Origin: Actinokineospora iranica
GTDB taxonomy: Bacteria; Actinomycetota; Actinomycetes; Mycobacteriales; Pseudonocardiaceae
Assembly: GCF_900101685.1 (NCBI RefSeq)
Contig: NZ_FMZZ01000022.1
Location: 1 to 63,281, forward strand
Reading direction: 5' to 3'
DNA length: 63,281 nucleotides
Shown here: one piece after another, positions 35,661 to 44,069 of the stretch
Numbering within the stretch: position 1 is the first letter of the stretch
Layout: each line of letters starts with the position of its first letter
Program-made: the position numbers and the translations under genes
Notes under the pieces: model-generated
What the model was told of the DNA's origin: nothing
The model's input: the letters and a program-made list of their open reading frames with translations, nothing else
Databases searched by the model: none

Positions 35661-36011
35661 TCAGCGGCCGAACCCGCCAAGCTGCTCGCCGCCGAGAACA
35701 TGCAGGTGGGCGTGGAAGACAGTGCGCGAGGCGTCCTCGCCGGTGTTGAACACGAATCGGTAACCGGATTCCTCGATCCCCTCGATCCGGGCCACTTCCG
35801 CGCCCGCGGTGAGGACGTCGGCGAGCAGCTTGGGGTCGCTCGCGGCCAGCTCCCGCGCGTCCTCGTGGTGCTCGCGGGGCACGACGAGCACGTGCACGCG
35901 CGCCTGCGGGCCGATGTCGCGGAAGCAGTACACGGTGTCGGTGCTGTGCACGGCCGTCGAGGGCACATCGCCAGCGATGATCTTGCAGAACAGGCAGTCC
36001 GCCGCACTCAT
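35661..36011 (-). CDS. HIT-family nucleotide hydrolase
   Basis: A 116-residue histidine-triad protein. The active site is HAHLHVLGG, with the middle His the nucleophile; the N-terminal CLFCKIIAGDVPS carries the usual Cys-x-x-Cys. Such proteins hydrolyse AMP-lysine-like phosphoramidates (Hint branch). ATG at 36011 or GTG at 36017; no strong ribosome site distinguishes them. It lies about 100 bases upstream of phoH. Confidence 0.93.
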   Translation of the reverse strand: MSAADCLFCKIIAGDVPSTAVHSTDTVYCFRDIGPQARVHVLVVPREHHEDARELAASDPKLLADVLTAGAEVARIEGIEESGYRFVFNTGEDASRTVFHAHLHVLGGEQLGGFGR

Positions 36012-36264
36012 GCGCACAGGGTAATGGGATCACGGTCACGCGGGGAACGGCGGACCGCGAAACGCCGCCGACACGGCAGCGAAACGGTTTCCCGCCACTT
36101 CGGACTACCCGAGATAGATCAGCTTCACCTATTCGGGGAATGACGACCAAGACACGAAAGGGGGATACTCATCGGTCGGAGGACCAGCGGAGAGAATTGC
36201 CCACATTCCCGCCTCATTCGGCGTGCGGATGGCGCGGCCGCGGTCCGGTGCGGGGCGGGCGGAC

Positions 36265-36776
36265 ATGCGGGTTCTGGAGACGGTCGGCTTCGACGAGGTC
36301 GTGCGCCGGTTCACCGCCGTGCACCTGGTCGACCGCGCGCACGAGGCGAACACCGACCGCGACGCGCTGCTGTCGCTGCGGCGCGCCGACGCGCTGTTCA
36401 CGCGGTGGACGAGAGTCGCGTTAGGACGGTCTGAGGCGCGGGACGTCGTTCTGCCGTGGCACACCGGCGAAGGAGGCGCGATCACTCCCGTCCCCCGTCC
36501 GGGCTCACTGTCGCCGACGCCGCGACGCGGCTTTCGGAGATCACTCGCCGCTACGCGGCGCTGTGCCCGACCTGCTGGCGCAAGCTTGAGCGCATGGGCG
36601 CGCGGGAGCCGACACCGGTTTTCCTGAGCACACGCGCGATCGGCCGCCCCGGCTACGCGGACCTGCGCGTCCGGGGCGGCCTGGTCCACCTCGACGGACT
36701 CCACCGCCTTGTGTCCTGGGAACTGAACACCGTGCTCGCCGACGCGGGAGTGGCGGCGTATGTGGCCGGTCTCTGA
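36265..36776 (+). pseudogene. DUF6309-like gene with a frameshift
   Basis: The plus strand encodes one protein in two frames. From ATG 36265, MRVLETVGFDEVVRRFTAVH to DVVLPWHTGEGGAITPV is read in the first frame. From about 36490, PPSGLTVADAATRLSEITRR to LVHLDGLHRLVSWELNTVLADAGVAAYVAGL follows in another frame and ends at a stop at 36776. The break is at a C5 run. The joined protein of about 170 residues looks like the DUF6309 family as I remember it, unknown function. Either a natural frameshift or a sequencing slip. Confidence 0.7.
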
Positions 36777-36906
36777 GCGCGCGGGCTGGTCCGGTGCTGG
36801 ACGACGTGCCCGCGTCGCCGTCGCCGAGGCGGTGGTCCTGGCCGCCAACGGCTCGGCCTGCCGCCGCGATCGGCGACAGCGGAAATCCCGGCCGGAAAAG
36901 AAGGAA

Positions 36907-36954
36907 GCCGCGCGGGCGGTGAAGCCTGGGGGTCGCTCCACCGCCCCGCGCGGC
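36907..36954. terminator. GC-rich hairpin between DUF6309-like gene and rsmE
   Basis: GCCGCGCGGGCGGTG pairs with CACCGCCCCGCGCGGC (one bulge) around an 18-base loop, between two convergent genes. A likely bidirectional terminator. Confidence 0.5.
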
Positions 36955-37054
36955 GCCGCCGGACCGAGGGGGGAGGTGTCCGGCGGTAGTCGTCGCACGC
37001 GTCCACGGCGGACCGTGGAGGCGTTGCCGGTAAAGAATAAACCCTGGTCGCCGG

Positions 37055-37789
37055 TCAGCGCCAGCGTTCGGTCAGCGCGCCCAGCGCGCCCAGCGCCACC
37101 GCGGCGGCGGTGGAGGTGCGCAGAACGGACGGTCCCAACCGGACCGAGCGCGCGCCAGCCGCTTCCAGGGCGGCGATCTCGTGATCAGCGAGTCCGCCTT
37201 CCGGGCCGACGACAAGCACGAGGTCACCCGTTTCGGGCAACGCGACCTCCGTCAACGGCGTCGACATGTGCGCTTCGAGCACGAGAGTGGCCGAACTTTC
37301 CCCCACGAGGGTGATGAGCCCGGGCAACCCGACGGGGTCGGCCACCTCGGGCACCCAGGGCCGCCGAGCCTGCTTCGCGGCCTCCCGGGCGGTGCTGCGC
37401 CAGCGACTGAGAGCCTTCTCACCACGCGGTCCGTCATCCCATTTGGTGACACAGCGGGCCGCGCGCCAGGGGACGACCGCGTCCGCGCCCGCCTCGGTGG
37501 CCAGCTCCACCGCCAGCTCGCCCCGGTCGCCCTTGGCCAGCGCCTGGGCGACCACGACGCGCGGCGCGGGCCGCGGCTCGGTCCAGCGGTCGACCACGGT
37601 CAGGTCGAGCGAGTCGCGGCCAGCGGCGGCGACCGCGCAGCGGGCCACCGCTCCCCGGCCGTCGGACACCAGCAGTTCCTCGCCGACGCGCAGCCTGCGG
37701 ACGGCCGCGGCGTGCCTGCCCTCGGGACCGTCGAGGGTGAACGCCGCGGCCGCGGGCAGCGCGTCGACCAGGAACAGCGCCAGGGTCAT
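37055..37789 (-). CDS. rsmE: 16S rRNA (uracil-1498-N3)-methyltransferase
   Basis: A 244-residue RsmE of the SPOUT (knotted) class, methylating U1498 of 16S rRNA. The SAM knot is [16 protein letters not shown] and [17 protein letters not shown] near the C-terminus; the N-terminal PUA-like domain starts LFLVDALP. The ATG overlaps the dnaJ stop (ATGA). The order hrcA-dnaJ-rsmE is the usual actinobacterial one. Confidence 0.95.
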   Translation of the reverse strand: MTLALFLVDALPAAAAFTLDGPEGRHAAAVRRLRVGEELLVSDGRGAVARCAVAAAGRDSLDLTVVDRWTEPRPAPRVVVAQALAKGDRGELAVELATEAGADAVVPWRAARCVTKWDDGPRGEKALSRWRSTAREAAKQARRPWVPEVADPVGLPGLITLVGESSATLVLEAHMSTPLTEVALPETGDLVLVVGPEGGLADHEIAALEAAGARSVRLGPSVLRTSTAAAVALGALGALTERWR

Positions 37790-38937
37790 CGGGTGTGGCG
37801 CGACCGCAGCCGGGAGAACAGCCCGCTCGGGCGGCCGTTGGCGCCTGCCAGGGTGTGCTCTTCCTCGCCGCGCAGGGCGGCCAGCTCGCGCAGCAGCTCG
37901 GTCTGCCTGGGGTCGAGCTTGGTGGGCACCTCGACCTCGATGTGCACGTGCAGGTCGCCGCGGCCGTCGACGCGGCCGGTGGAACGCAGCCGGGGCAGGC
38001 CGCGGCCGGGCAGGACCAGCTCGGTGTCGGGCTGGGTGCCCGGCTCCAGCTCCAGCTCGACGGAGCCGTCGATGGTCTCCAGCGGCAGCGCCGCGCCCAG
38101 CGCCGCGGTGGTCATCGGGACCCGCAGCGTGCAGTGCAGGTCCGCGCCCGCGCGCTCGAACGTCGAGTGCGGCAGTTCCTCGACCTCGACGTAGAGGTCG
38201 CCCGCCGGGCCGCCGCCCGGGCCGACCTCGCCCTGGCCGGACAGCCGCACCCGCATCCCGTCGGCGACACCGGGCGGGATCTTCGCGGTGATGGTGCGCC
38301 GCGCCCGGACCCGGCCCTCGCCCGCGCACTGGCGGCAGGGGTCGGGGATGACCTCGCCGAGGCCCCGGCAGGTCGGGCAGGCGCGCGCGGTGACGACCTG
38401 GCCCAGGAACGAGCGCTGCACCGACTGCACCTCGCCGCGCCCGCCGCAGGTGTCGCAGGTGATCGGGGACGTGCCCGCGGCGCACCCCGAGCCGCGGCAG
38501 ACGTCGCACAGGATCGCGGTCTCGACCGCGATCTCCCGGCTGACACCGGTCGCGCACTCCTCCAGGGTCATCTGGATGCGCAGCAGCGCGTCCGACCCGG
38601 GCTGGACCCGGCTGCGCGGGCCGCGGCCACCGCCGCCGCCCGCCGCGCCGAAGAAGGCGTCCATGATGTCGCCGAGGCCGCTGAACCCGGCGAACGGGTC
38701 GCGCCCGCCACCGCCGCCGTTGCCCAGCGGGTCGCCGCCCATGTCGACGATCTTGCGCTTCTGCGGGTCCGACAGCACCTCGTACGCGGCGGTGACCTCG
38801 CGGAAGCGCGTCTGCGCCGCCTCGTCGGGGTTCACATCCGGATGCAGTTCGCGCGCGAGCTTGCGGTACGCGCGCTTGATCTCGTCGGAGGTCGCGTCCT
38901 GCCGCACCCCGAGAGTGCCGTAGTAGTCCCTCGCCAC
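37786..38937 (-). CDS. dnaJ: Chaperone protein DnaJ (DnaJ2 type)
   Basis: A 383-residue full DnaJ co-chaperone of DnaK. J-domain with HPD in [13 protein letters not shown]; Gly/Phe-rich linker ([17 protein letters not shown]); four zinc-finger repeats [32 protein letters not shown]; then the substrate-binding C-terminal domains. Start is the GTG at 38937. It follows hrcA on the same strand (63-base gap), as in the heat-shock group of other actinobacteria. Confidence 0.97.
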   Translation of the reverse strand: MARDYYGTLGVRQDATSDEIKRAYRKLARELHPDVNPDEAAQTRFREVTAAYEVLSDPQKRKIVDMGGDPLGNGGGGGRDPFAGFSGLGDIMDAFFGAAGGGGGRGPRSRVQPGSDALLRIQMTLEECATGVSREIAVETAILCDVCRGSGCAAGTSPITCDTCGGRGEVQSVQRSFLGQVVTARACPTCRGLGEVIPDPCRQCAGEGRVRARRTITAKIPPGVADGMRVRLSGQGEVGPGGGPAGDLYVEVEELPHSTFERAGADLHCTLRVPMTTAALGAALPLETIDGSVELELEPGTQPDTELVLPGRGLPRLRSTGRVDGRGDLHVHIEVEVPTKLDPRQTELLRELAALRGEEEHTLAGANGRPSGLFSRLRSRHTR

Positions 38938-39000
38938 CGTGTCCAGTCCTCCTGCCCCGGGCACGCCGGGGACACATTGTCGTCTTTCGGAAGAGCCCTC

Positions 39001-40023
39001 TTACTGCCCGAGGATCTCGCCGACGTAGTTCGCCACCGCGCGGACCGCGGCGATGTTGGTGGGGTAGTCCATCCTGGTCGGCCCGACCACGCCCATGCCC
39101 CCGAGCAGGGTCGCACGCGTGCCGTAGCCGATGGACACCACCGACGTGCTGCGCATCTCCTCGGCCTCGTTCTCCCCGCCGATGCGCACCGTGATGGTGC
39201 CCGGGTCGGCGGTGGCGGCGAGCAGCTTGAGCACGACGACCTGTTCTTCCAGGGCCTCCAGCACCTGGCGCAGCGAGTTGGGGAAATCCGCGGCGTTGCG
39301 GGTGAGGTTCGGGGTGCCGCCCAGCACCAGCCGCTCCTCCGGGTGCTCCACCAGCGACTCGACCAGCACCGTGGCCAGCCGCGTCATCGGCTCGCGCAGC
39401 TCGTTCGGCGCGGTCTCGGGCAGCTCGGCGACCTTGGCGGCGGCGTCGGTGAGCCTGCTGCCGGACAGGGTCGAGTTCAGCATCGCGCGCAGCCGGGCGA
39501 CGGCGTCGTCGGACACCACGTCGCCGAGGTCGACCATGCGCTGGTCGACGCGGCCGGTGTCGGTGATCAGCACCATCATCAGCCGGGCCGGGGTGATGCT
39601 GACCAACTCGACGTGCCGGACAGTGGACGTGGTCAGCGTCGGGTACTGCACGATCGCGACCTGGCGGGTCAGCTGGGCGAGCAGCCGGACGCTGCGGCGC
39701 ATCACGTCGTCGAGGTCGATGGCGCCTTCCAGGAAGCTCTGGATGGCGCGGCGCTCGGCGGCGCTGAGCGGCTTGACGTCGCTGAGGCGGTCGACGAAGA
39801 GCCGGTAGCCCTTGTCGGTGGGGATGCGGCCCGCGCTGGTGTGCGGCTGCGTGATGTAGCCGTCCTCTTCCAGCGACGCCATGTCGTTGCGCACTGTGGC
39901 GCTGGACACTCCGAGGTTGTGCCGCTCGACGATGGCCTTCGACGCGACCGGCTCCTGATTGCTCACGTAGTCGGCGACGATCGCCCGCAGCACCTCGAAT
40001 CGGCGCTCGTCAGTGCTGACCAC
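39001..40023 (-). CDS. hrcA: Heat-inducible transcription repressor HrcA
   Basis: A 340-residue HrcA. The winged-helix domain is at the N-terminus ([19 protein letters not shown] ... [21 protein letters not shown] ... [14 protein letters not shown]), followed by the GAF-like domain. HrcA normally binds the CIRCE operator (TTAGCACTC-N9-GAGTGCTAA). GTG start at 40023 with GGGAGG eight bases upstream. I see no CIRCE in the 163-base upstream gap, only an unrelated inverted repeat at 40043-40063. Confidence 0.95.
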   Translation of the reverse strand: MVSTDERRFEVLRAIVADYVSNQEPVASKAIVERHNLGVSSATVRNDMASLEEDGYITQPHTSAGRIPTDKGYRLFVDRLSDVKPLSAAERRAIQSFLEGAIDLDDVMRRSVRLLAQLTRQVAIVQYPTLTTSTVRHVELVSITPARLMMVLITDTGRVDQRMVDLGDVVSDDAVARLRAMLNSTLSGSRLTDAAAKVAELPETAPNELREPMTRLATVLVESLVEHPEERLVLGGTPNLTRNAADFPNSLRQVLEALEEQVVVLKLLAATADPGTITVRIGGENEAEEMRSTSVVSIGYGTRATLLGGMGVVGPTRMDYPTNIAAVRAVANYVGEILGQ

Positions 40024-40042
40024 CTGCCACCTCCCTCGCGTG

Positions 40043-40063
40043 CTTGACCCGTGTCGAGTCAAG
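40043..40063 (-). promoter_or_regulatory. Inverted repeat upstream of hrcA (not CIRCE)
   Basis: CTTGAC and GTCAAG arms with a 9-base centre that is itself partly symmetric (CCGTGTCGA). It lies 20 bases upstream of the hrcA start, where an operator or -35 element could be. It does not match CIRCE. Confidence 0.4.
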
Positions 40064-40186
40064 TTTACGGAGCCACGGGGGTGCTTGGTCGATTCGCCCT
40101 GAGATCGACCGAGGGTTGCGCCCGCGTCCCGATCATCTGAATGATGCTCGGATCGGTTCCACCCACGCGGTGTCTGGAGCGGCATA

Positions 40187-41059
40187 GTGTCATCCCCCCT
40201 GACCACGGTGTTCCTGCCGATCGCCCTGGCGATCATCATGTTCGGCCTCGGCCTCACGCTGACGGTGGCCGATTTCACCCGGGTGGCCAAGATGCCCAGA
40301 GCGGTGCTGCTGGCGCTGGCCGTGCAGGTGATCGTGCTGCCCGCGCTGTGCCTGGGCCTGGTGCTGCTGTTCGACCTGGAGCCGGACCTCGCGGTGGGGA
40401 TGATGCTGCTGGCCGCCTCCCCGGGCGGCACGACGGCCAACATCTTCAGCCACCTCGCGGGCGGCGACGTGGCGCTGAACATCACCCTCACCGCCGTCAA
40501 CTCGGTGCTGGCGATCGTGACGCTGCCGATCATCGTGAACCTCTCCCTCGCGGGCTTCCTCGGCGCGTCGGGGACCATCGGCCTGCAGCCGGGGAAGATG
40601 CTGCAGGTGTTCGCGATCGTCCTGGTCCCGGCGGCGGTGGGGATGGCGATCGCGCGCCGGTTCCCGGCAGCGGCCGCCCAGCTGCGCGGGCCGGTGCGGA
40701 TCGCGTCGATCGTGGTGCTGGTGGCGGTGATCCTGGGCGCGATGTACGCCGAGCGGGCCAACATCGGCCGCTACATCGGGGCGGTCGGCCTGCTGGCGGT
40801 CCTGCTGTGCGTGCTGAGCCTGGCCATCGGGTACGCGGTGCCGCTGCTGGCCGGGGTCCCCCGCCCGCAGGCGATCGCCTCGTCGTTCGAGATCGGCATC
40901 CACAACAGCGCCCTGGCCATCACCATCGCCCTGTCACTGCTGAACAACGCGACGATGGCGGTGCCCGCCGCGGTGTACGGGGTCGCCATGTCGGTGCCTG
41001 CCGGGATCTTCGCCTGGCTGATCAGCCGCCGGAAAGCACCGGTCGCCGCGGTCGCCTGA
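40187..41059 (+). CDS. Bile acid:sodium symporter-family transporter
   Basis: A 290-residue protein with nine to ten membrane helices of the BASS/SBF family. Recognisable: [12 protein letters not shown] (N-terminal helix), [25 protein letters not shown] (core, substrate and sodium crossing) and [17 protein letters not shown] (second crossing helix). Physiological substrates in bacteria are small organic anions; unknown here. Start GTG at 40187. It is divergent from hrcA. Confidence 0.92.
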   Translation: MSSPLTTVFLPIALAIIMFGLGLTLTVADFTRVAKMPRAVLLALAVQVIVLPALCLGLVLLFDLEPDLAVGMMLLAASPGGTTANIFSHLAGGDVALNITLTAVNSVLAIVTLPIIVNLSLAGFLGASGTIGLQPGKMLQVFAIVLVPAAVGMAIARRFPAAAAQLRGPVRIASIVVLVAVILGAMYAERANIGRYIGAVGLLAVLLCVLSLAIGYAVPLLAGVPRPQAIASSFEIGIHNSALAITIALSLLNNATMAVPAAVYGVAMSVPAGIFAWLISRRKAPVAAVA

Positions 41060-41060
41060 C

Positions 41061-41342
41061 TCAGCCCTGCCCAGCCCCCCACTCCAGATTCCGCAACGCC
41101 GCGGCAGCCGCGATCCGGACAATGGGGTCCTCATGCCCAGCCGCCCCCGCCACGATCGCGGTCGAATCCGGCCCACCGATGAGACTCGCCAGATAGACGG
41201 CCTTGCACGCGAGCACCGTCTCCGGTCCCGCGGCCAACTCGGCCAGATGGGGCAGCACGGCGGGCCCGAGCGCGGCGACGTCCGCATAGTCGACCGTGTC
41301 CGCGGCCAACCGTCTGCGCATGTCCTGCAAGGTGACCGACAT
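41061..41342 (-). CDS. Small HEAT-repeat-like protein
   Basis: A 93-residue alpha-helical protein. Three short helical pairs (VDYADVAALGPAVLPHLAELA, CKAVYLASLIGGPDSTAIVAGAA, HEDPIVRIAAAAALRNL) resemble HEAT repeats of the PBS-lyase type. ATG at 41342 with GGGAG seven bases upstream. It is divergent from the FtsX-ectodomain lipoprotein gene. Function unknown. Confidence 0.65.
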   Translation of the reverse strand: MSVTLQDMRRRLAADTVDYADVAALGPAVLPHLAELAAGPETVLACKAVYLASLIGGPDSTAIVAGAAGHEDPIVRIAAAAALRNLEWGAGQG

Positions 41343-41463
41343 GGGCGCTCCCGGAGTTGGCTGGAAACAGGATGCAGCCAACAAGAGCCCCGAAGACTGC
41401 CCCGGATACCCGATTGACGGAAACTCGCCGCCCAGCCACGCCCCACCTGCCACAGTGACGCCC

Positions 41464-41895
41464 ATGATGAGCCCCCGGGCATTCGCGGCCCTCGCGCTGC
41501 TGCTGACGGCAAGCTGCACAACCGAGACAGCACCACCCGCTCCCCCACCGCAGGCAGGCTGGGCGCACTGCCGCGACAACCCGGCACAGGTGGTCGTGTA
41601 CACGAAGGGCGATCCGGAAATGCGCCAGGCCGCCGACCAGTTGCGCGGTGACCCCGAAGTCGGTTCGCTGGCGATTGAGGATCGACTGGCGGCCTACGAG
41701 CGGTTCAAGGTGATGTTCAAGGACCAGCCCGAACTGGTGAAGCTAGCCCGCCCAGAGGCGCTGCCCGCGTCGGTCTGGGTGGCGGTCGCCCCCGGTGTGG
41801 ACCAAATCCGCTTCGCGGACCGGTTGCGGCAGGAACTGACCGTCGAGGACGAGATCGTCGGCAACCCCTGCGAACACCACGACAAGTCGATGTGA
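41464..41895 (+). CDS. Lipoprotein with an FtsX-ectodomain-like fold
   Basis: A 143-residue secreted protein. Residues 1-18 are a lipoprotein signal ending LTASC (slightly atypical lipobox). Residues about 42-125 (QVVVYTKGDPEMRQAADQLRG, VGSLAIEDRLAAYERFKVMF, PELVKLARPEALPASVWVAV) match the extracellular domain of the divisome ABC protein FtsX: strand-helix, the AxxxF-type helix and the LPxSxxV strand. FtsX itself is membrane embedded and much longer; this is a stand-alone version. Possibly binds RipC-like hydrolases; inferred only. The start may also be the next ATG or the GTG at 41455. Confidence 0.72.
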   Translation: MMSPRAFAALALLLTASCTTETAPPAPPPQAGWAHCRDNPAQVVVYTKGDPEMRQAADQLRGDPEVGSLAIEDRLAAYERFKVMFKDQPELVKLARPEALPASVWVAVAPGVDQIRFADRLRQELTVEDEIVGNPCEHHDKSM

Positions 41896-42019
41896 CCCTC
41901 GCTGGCCACCACCCGCCAACCGCCCCTGCCAGGTGCTCAACACGGGCACAGCAGGAAACCAGCCCTCCTGCCAAGCAGCACCGACGCCCGCCCAGCGAGC
42001 AAACAGACGCCAAGCCCCC

Positions 42020-43225
42020 TCACACGCGAACCGGCACCTTCGCGGCCCCACGCAGATTGATCCGCCCGTTCCACTCGACCTCGCCATCCAGCGCCAGGTC
42101 AGGGAAACGCCGCACCAACCGCCCGATCGCGACCCGCCCTTCCAACCGCGCGAGAGCGGCCCCAAGACAGTGGTGCGGCCCAGCCCCGAACGACACGTGA
42201 TACCGCGCATTGGGCCGATCCAGCTTGAGCTCGTCGGCGTCCGCCCCCCAGAAACGCTCATCCGTGTTGGCCGACGCCAGACTGGCCACCACGAACGTTC
42301 CCGGCGGAATCTCCCGCCCACCCACCTCGAACGGCGCGAGCGTGATCCGCCGACTCGACTGCACCGGGCTGTCGTACCGCAGCAGCTCTTCAACCGCGTT
42401 GCCGATCAACTCGGGATCAGCGCGCAGCGCCGCCAACTGCCCGGGATCGCGCAGCAACGCCACGACCCCGTTCGAGATCAGGTTGACCGTGGTCTCGTGC
42501 CCCGCCACATACAGCAGCACGACCTGAGCGACCAGCTCGTCGTCGCTGAGGACAGCGCCGTTCTCCTCGGCATGGATAAGAGCGGTAAGCAGGTCGTCCC
42601 CAGGGTTCGCCCGCTTCCAGGCGATCACCTCAGCGGTCAGCGCGGCCAGTTCCGCGTCAGCCGCCGAGATGCGCCGGGCCAGGTCCGGGTCGGCCAGCGG
42701 CTCCAGCGAGCGGACCAGGGTCCCGGTGAGCTCCCGGATGTGCGCCTCGTCCGCGGGCGGCATTCCCAGCATCTCGTTGATCACCGTGAACGGCAGCGGG
42801 AACGCCAGCTCGTCGACCAGGTTGGACCGGCCCGCCTCGGCCATGCGGTCGAGCGCGGCGTCGACCAGTTCGACCACCCTCGACTCAAGCGCGGCGATGG
42901 CGCGCGGGGTGAAGACCTTGGCGACCAGCCCGCGCAGCCGGGTGTGGTCGGGTGGGTCGCGGTCGAGCATGGACAGTCCGCCGGACCGCCAGTCCTCGCC
43001 ACCGGCGGCCTCGCGCATCTGGTCGCGGACCGGGTGCGGGGCCAGGTTGCGCTGTTCGGCCGACATCCCGGCGCGCAGGAGGGCGGTCACCTCCGCGTGG
43101 CGGGTCAGCAGCCAGAACCCGAGCGGGTGCTCCTGGACCGGGTCGAGGTCGCGCAGCTCCCGGTAGTGCGGGTACGGGTCCTCGGTGAACCCCGGCGCGA
43201 ACGGATTGAACAGCGTCTCCGTCAT
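42020..43225 (-). CDS. Cytochrome P450, divergent from its TetR regulator
   Basis: A 401-residue P450. Heme loop FGAGPHHCLGAALAR with axial Cys353; I-helix LLYVAGHETTVNLI; K-helix EELLRYDSPV; N-terminal NPFAPGFTEDPYPHYRELR. This pattern is close to the CYP107/CYP105-type soluble P450s of actinomycetes. No ferredoxin gene is next to it. It shares a 58-base intergenic region holding a perfect operator-like palindrome with the tetR gene, so its expression is probably controlled by that regulator. Substrate unknown. Confidence 0.94.
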   Translation of the reverse strand: MTETLFNPFAPGFTEDPYPHYRELRDLDPVQEHPLGFWLLTRHAEVTALLRAGMSAEQRNLAPHPVRDQMREAAGGEDWRSGGLSMLDRDPPDHTRLRGLVAKVFTPRAIAALESRVVELVDAALDRMAEAGRSNLVDELAFPLPFTVINEMLGMPPADEAHIRELTGTLVRSLEPLADPDLARRISAADAELAALTAEVIAWKRANPGDDLLTALIHAEENGAVLSDDELVAQVVLLYVAGHETTVNLISNGVVALLRDPGQLAALRADPELIGNAVEELLRYDSPVQSSRRITLAPFEVGGREIPPGTFVVASLASANTDERFWGADADELKLDRPNARYHVSFGAGPHHCLGAALARLEGRVAIGRLVRRFPDLALDGEVEWNGRINLRGAAKVPVRV

Positions 43226-43247
43226 CGCTTCACCTTCTCGGCGTCGG

Positions 43248-43268
43248 TCACATACACGTTGTATGTGA
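43248..43268. promoter_or_regulatory. TetR-type operator between P450 and tetR
   Basis: TCACATACA-CGT-TGTATGTGA, a perfect 9-3-9 inverted repeat in the 58-base divergent gap. It is 23 bases from the P450 start and 16 from the tetR start. Size and symmetry fit a TetR dimer site. Confidence 0.8.
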
Positions 43269-43283
43269 GTAGGGTCTCAGCCT

Positions 43284-43889
43284 ATGTCTGCTGTCAAGAG
43301 TCGGCGGGAGCAGTACTCCGACGCGACGCGGGCGGCGCTGATCGATGCCGCCACCAAGCGGTTCGCCACCGACGGCTTCACCGCGACCGGCCTTGAGGAC
43401 ATCGCCACCGACATCCAGGCGACCCGGGGCGCGGTCTACCACCACTTCAGCAACAAGAAAGCCCTGTTCGAGGCCGTCCTGCACGAGTTGGAGAGCGAGT
43501 CGACCAAGCGCGTCGAAGCCGCGTACACCGCGGCGGCGGACCCCTGGTCGGGGGCGATCGCCGCGCTCGACGCGTACCTCGACTTCTGCCTCGACCCGGT
43601 CTACAGCCGAGTGGCCTGGCGCGAAGGGCCGATCGCGCTGGGCTGGGCGTCCTGGCTCGCCCTGGAGCAGGAGCACGCCTACGGGGTGATCGAGACCATC
43701 CTGCGGGCCCTGGTGGACCGCGGCCTGCTCGGCCCGGTGCCGCTGGCGACCACGACCCGGGTCATCTTCTCCGTGATCGGCGCCGCGGGCGTCGGGCTGG
43801 CCGAGGCCGACGCCGCCGAGCAGCCCCGGCTGCGCGCGGAGTACGGCGAGGTGATGCTGCGGATGATCACCGGGCTCCGGCCGGGCTAG
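43284..43889 (+). CDS. TetR-family transcriptional regulator
   Basis: A 201-residue TetR repressor. The helix-turn-helix is in FATDGFTATGLEDIATDIQATRGAVYHHFSNKKALFEAVL (about 31-70). The C-terminal ligand domain is of the TetR_C type with FSVIGAAGVGLAEA. It is divergent from the P450 gene and likely represses both genes through the palindrome between them. Its TAG stop is the first triplet of the MITE-like element. Confidence 0.93.
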   Translation: MSAVKSRREQYSDATRAALIDAATKRFATDGFTATGLEDIATDIQATRGAVYHHFSNKKALFEAVLHELESESTKRVEAAYTAAADPWSGAIAALDAYLDFCLDPVYSRVAWREGPIALGWASWLALEQEHAYGVIETILRALVDRGLLGPVPLATTTRVIFSVIGAAGVGLAEADAAEQPRLRAEYGEVMLRMITGLRPG

Positions 43890-44069
43890 GCCCTGTCTCG
43901 AAGTGCCGGTGCGTGTCAGTCGCGATCGGGGTGGTTCCTGGCGGTGCGGCCGCGACGTCCTCGTACCGGTGTTGCACTCGGGCGTCGTTGCACTCGGGCG
44001 TCGCGGCCGTGCCGCCAGGGGCCGCATCCGGCGCGGCTGGCGTGTGCCTGCACTTCGAGACAGGGCCTA
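43887..44069. mobile_element. 183-bp MITE-like hairpin element
   Basis: Perfect 20-bp terminal inverted repeats (43887-43906 and 44050-44069, TAGGCCCTGTCTCGAAGTGC). Inner arms 43937-43957 and 43999-44019 pair at 19 of 21 positions, and the sequence between inner and outer arms is also largely complementary. The centre has two exact 16-base direct repeats (43971-43986 and 43987-44002). There is no room for a transposase gene. Its outermost bases give the TAG stops of tetR and hemW. Confidence 0.8.

Noticed and set aside
40024..40186. CIRCE operator upstream of hrcA
   Set aside because: No GCACTC/GAGTGC arms with 9-base spacing; only an unrelated CTTGAC/GTCAAG repeat.
38987..40764. Extension of hrcA upstream to about 587 residues
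   Set aside because: The extra N-terminal part is antisense to the symporter gene and has no family similarity; GTG 40023 fits HrcA length.
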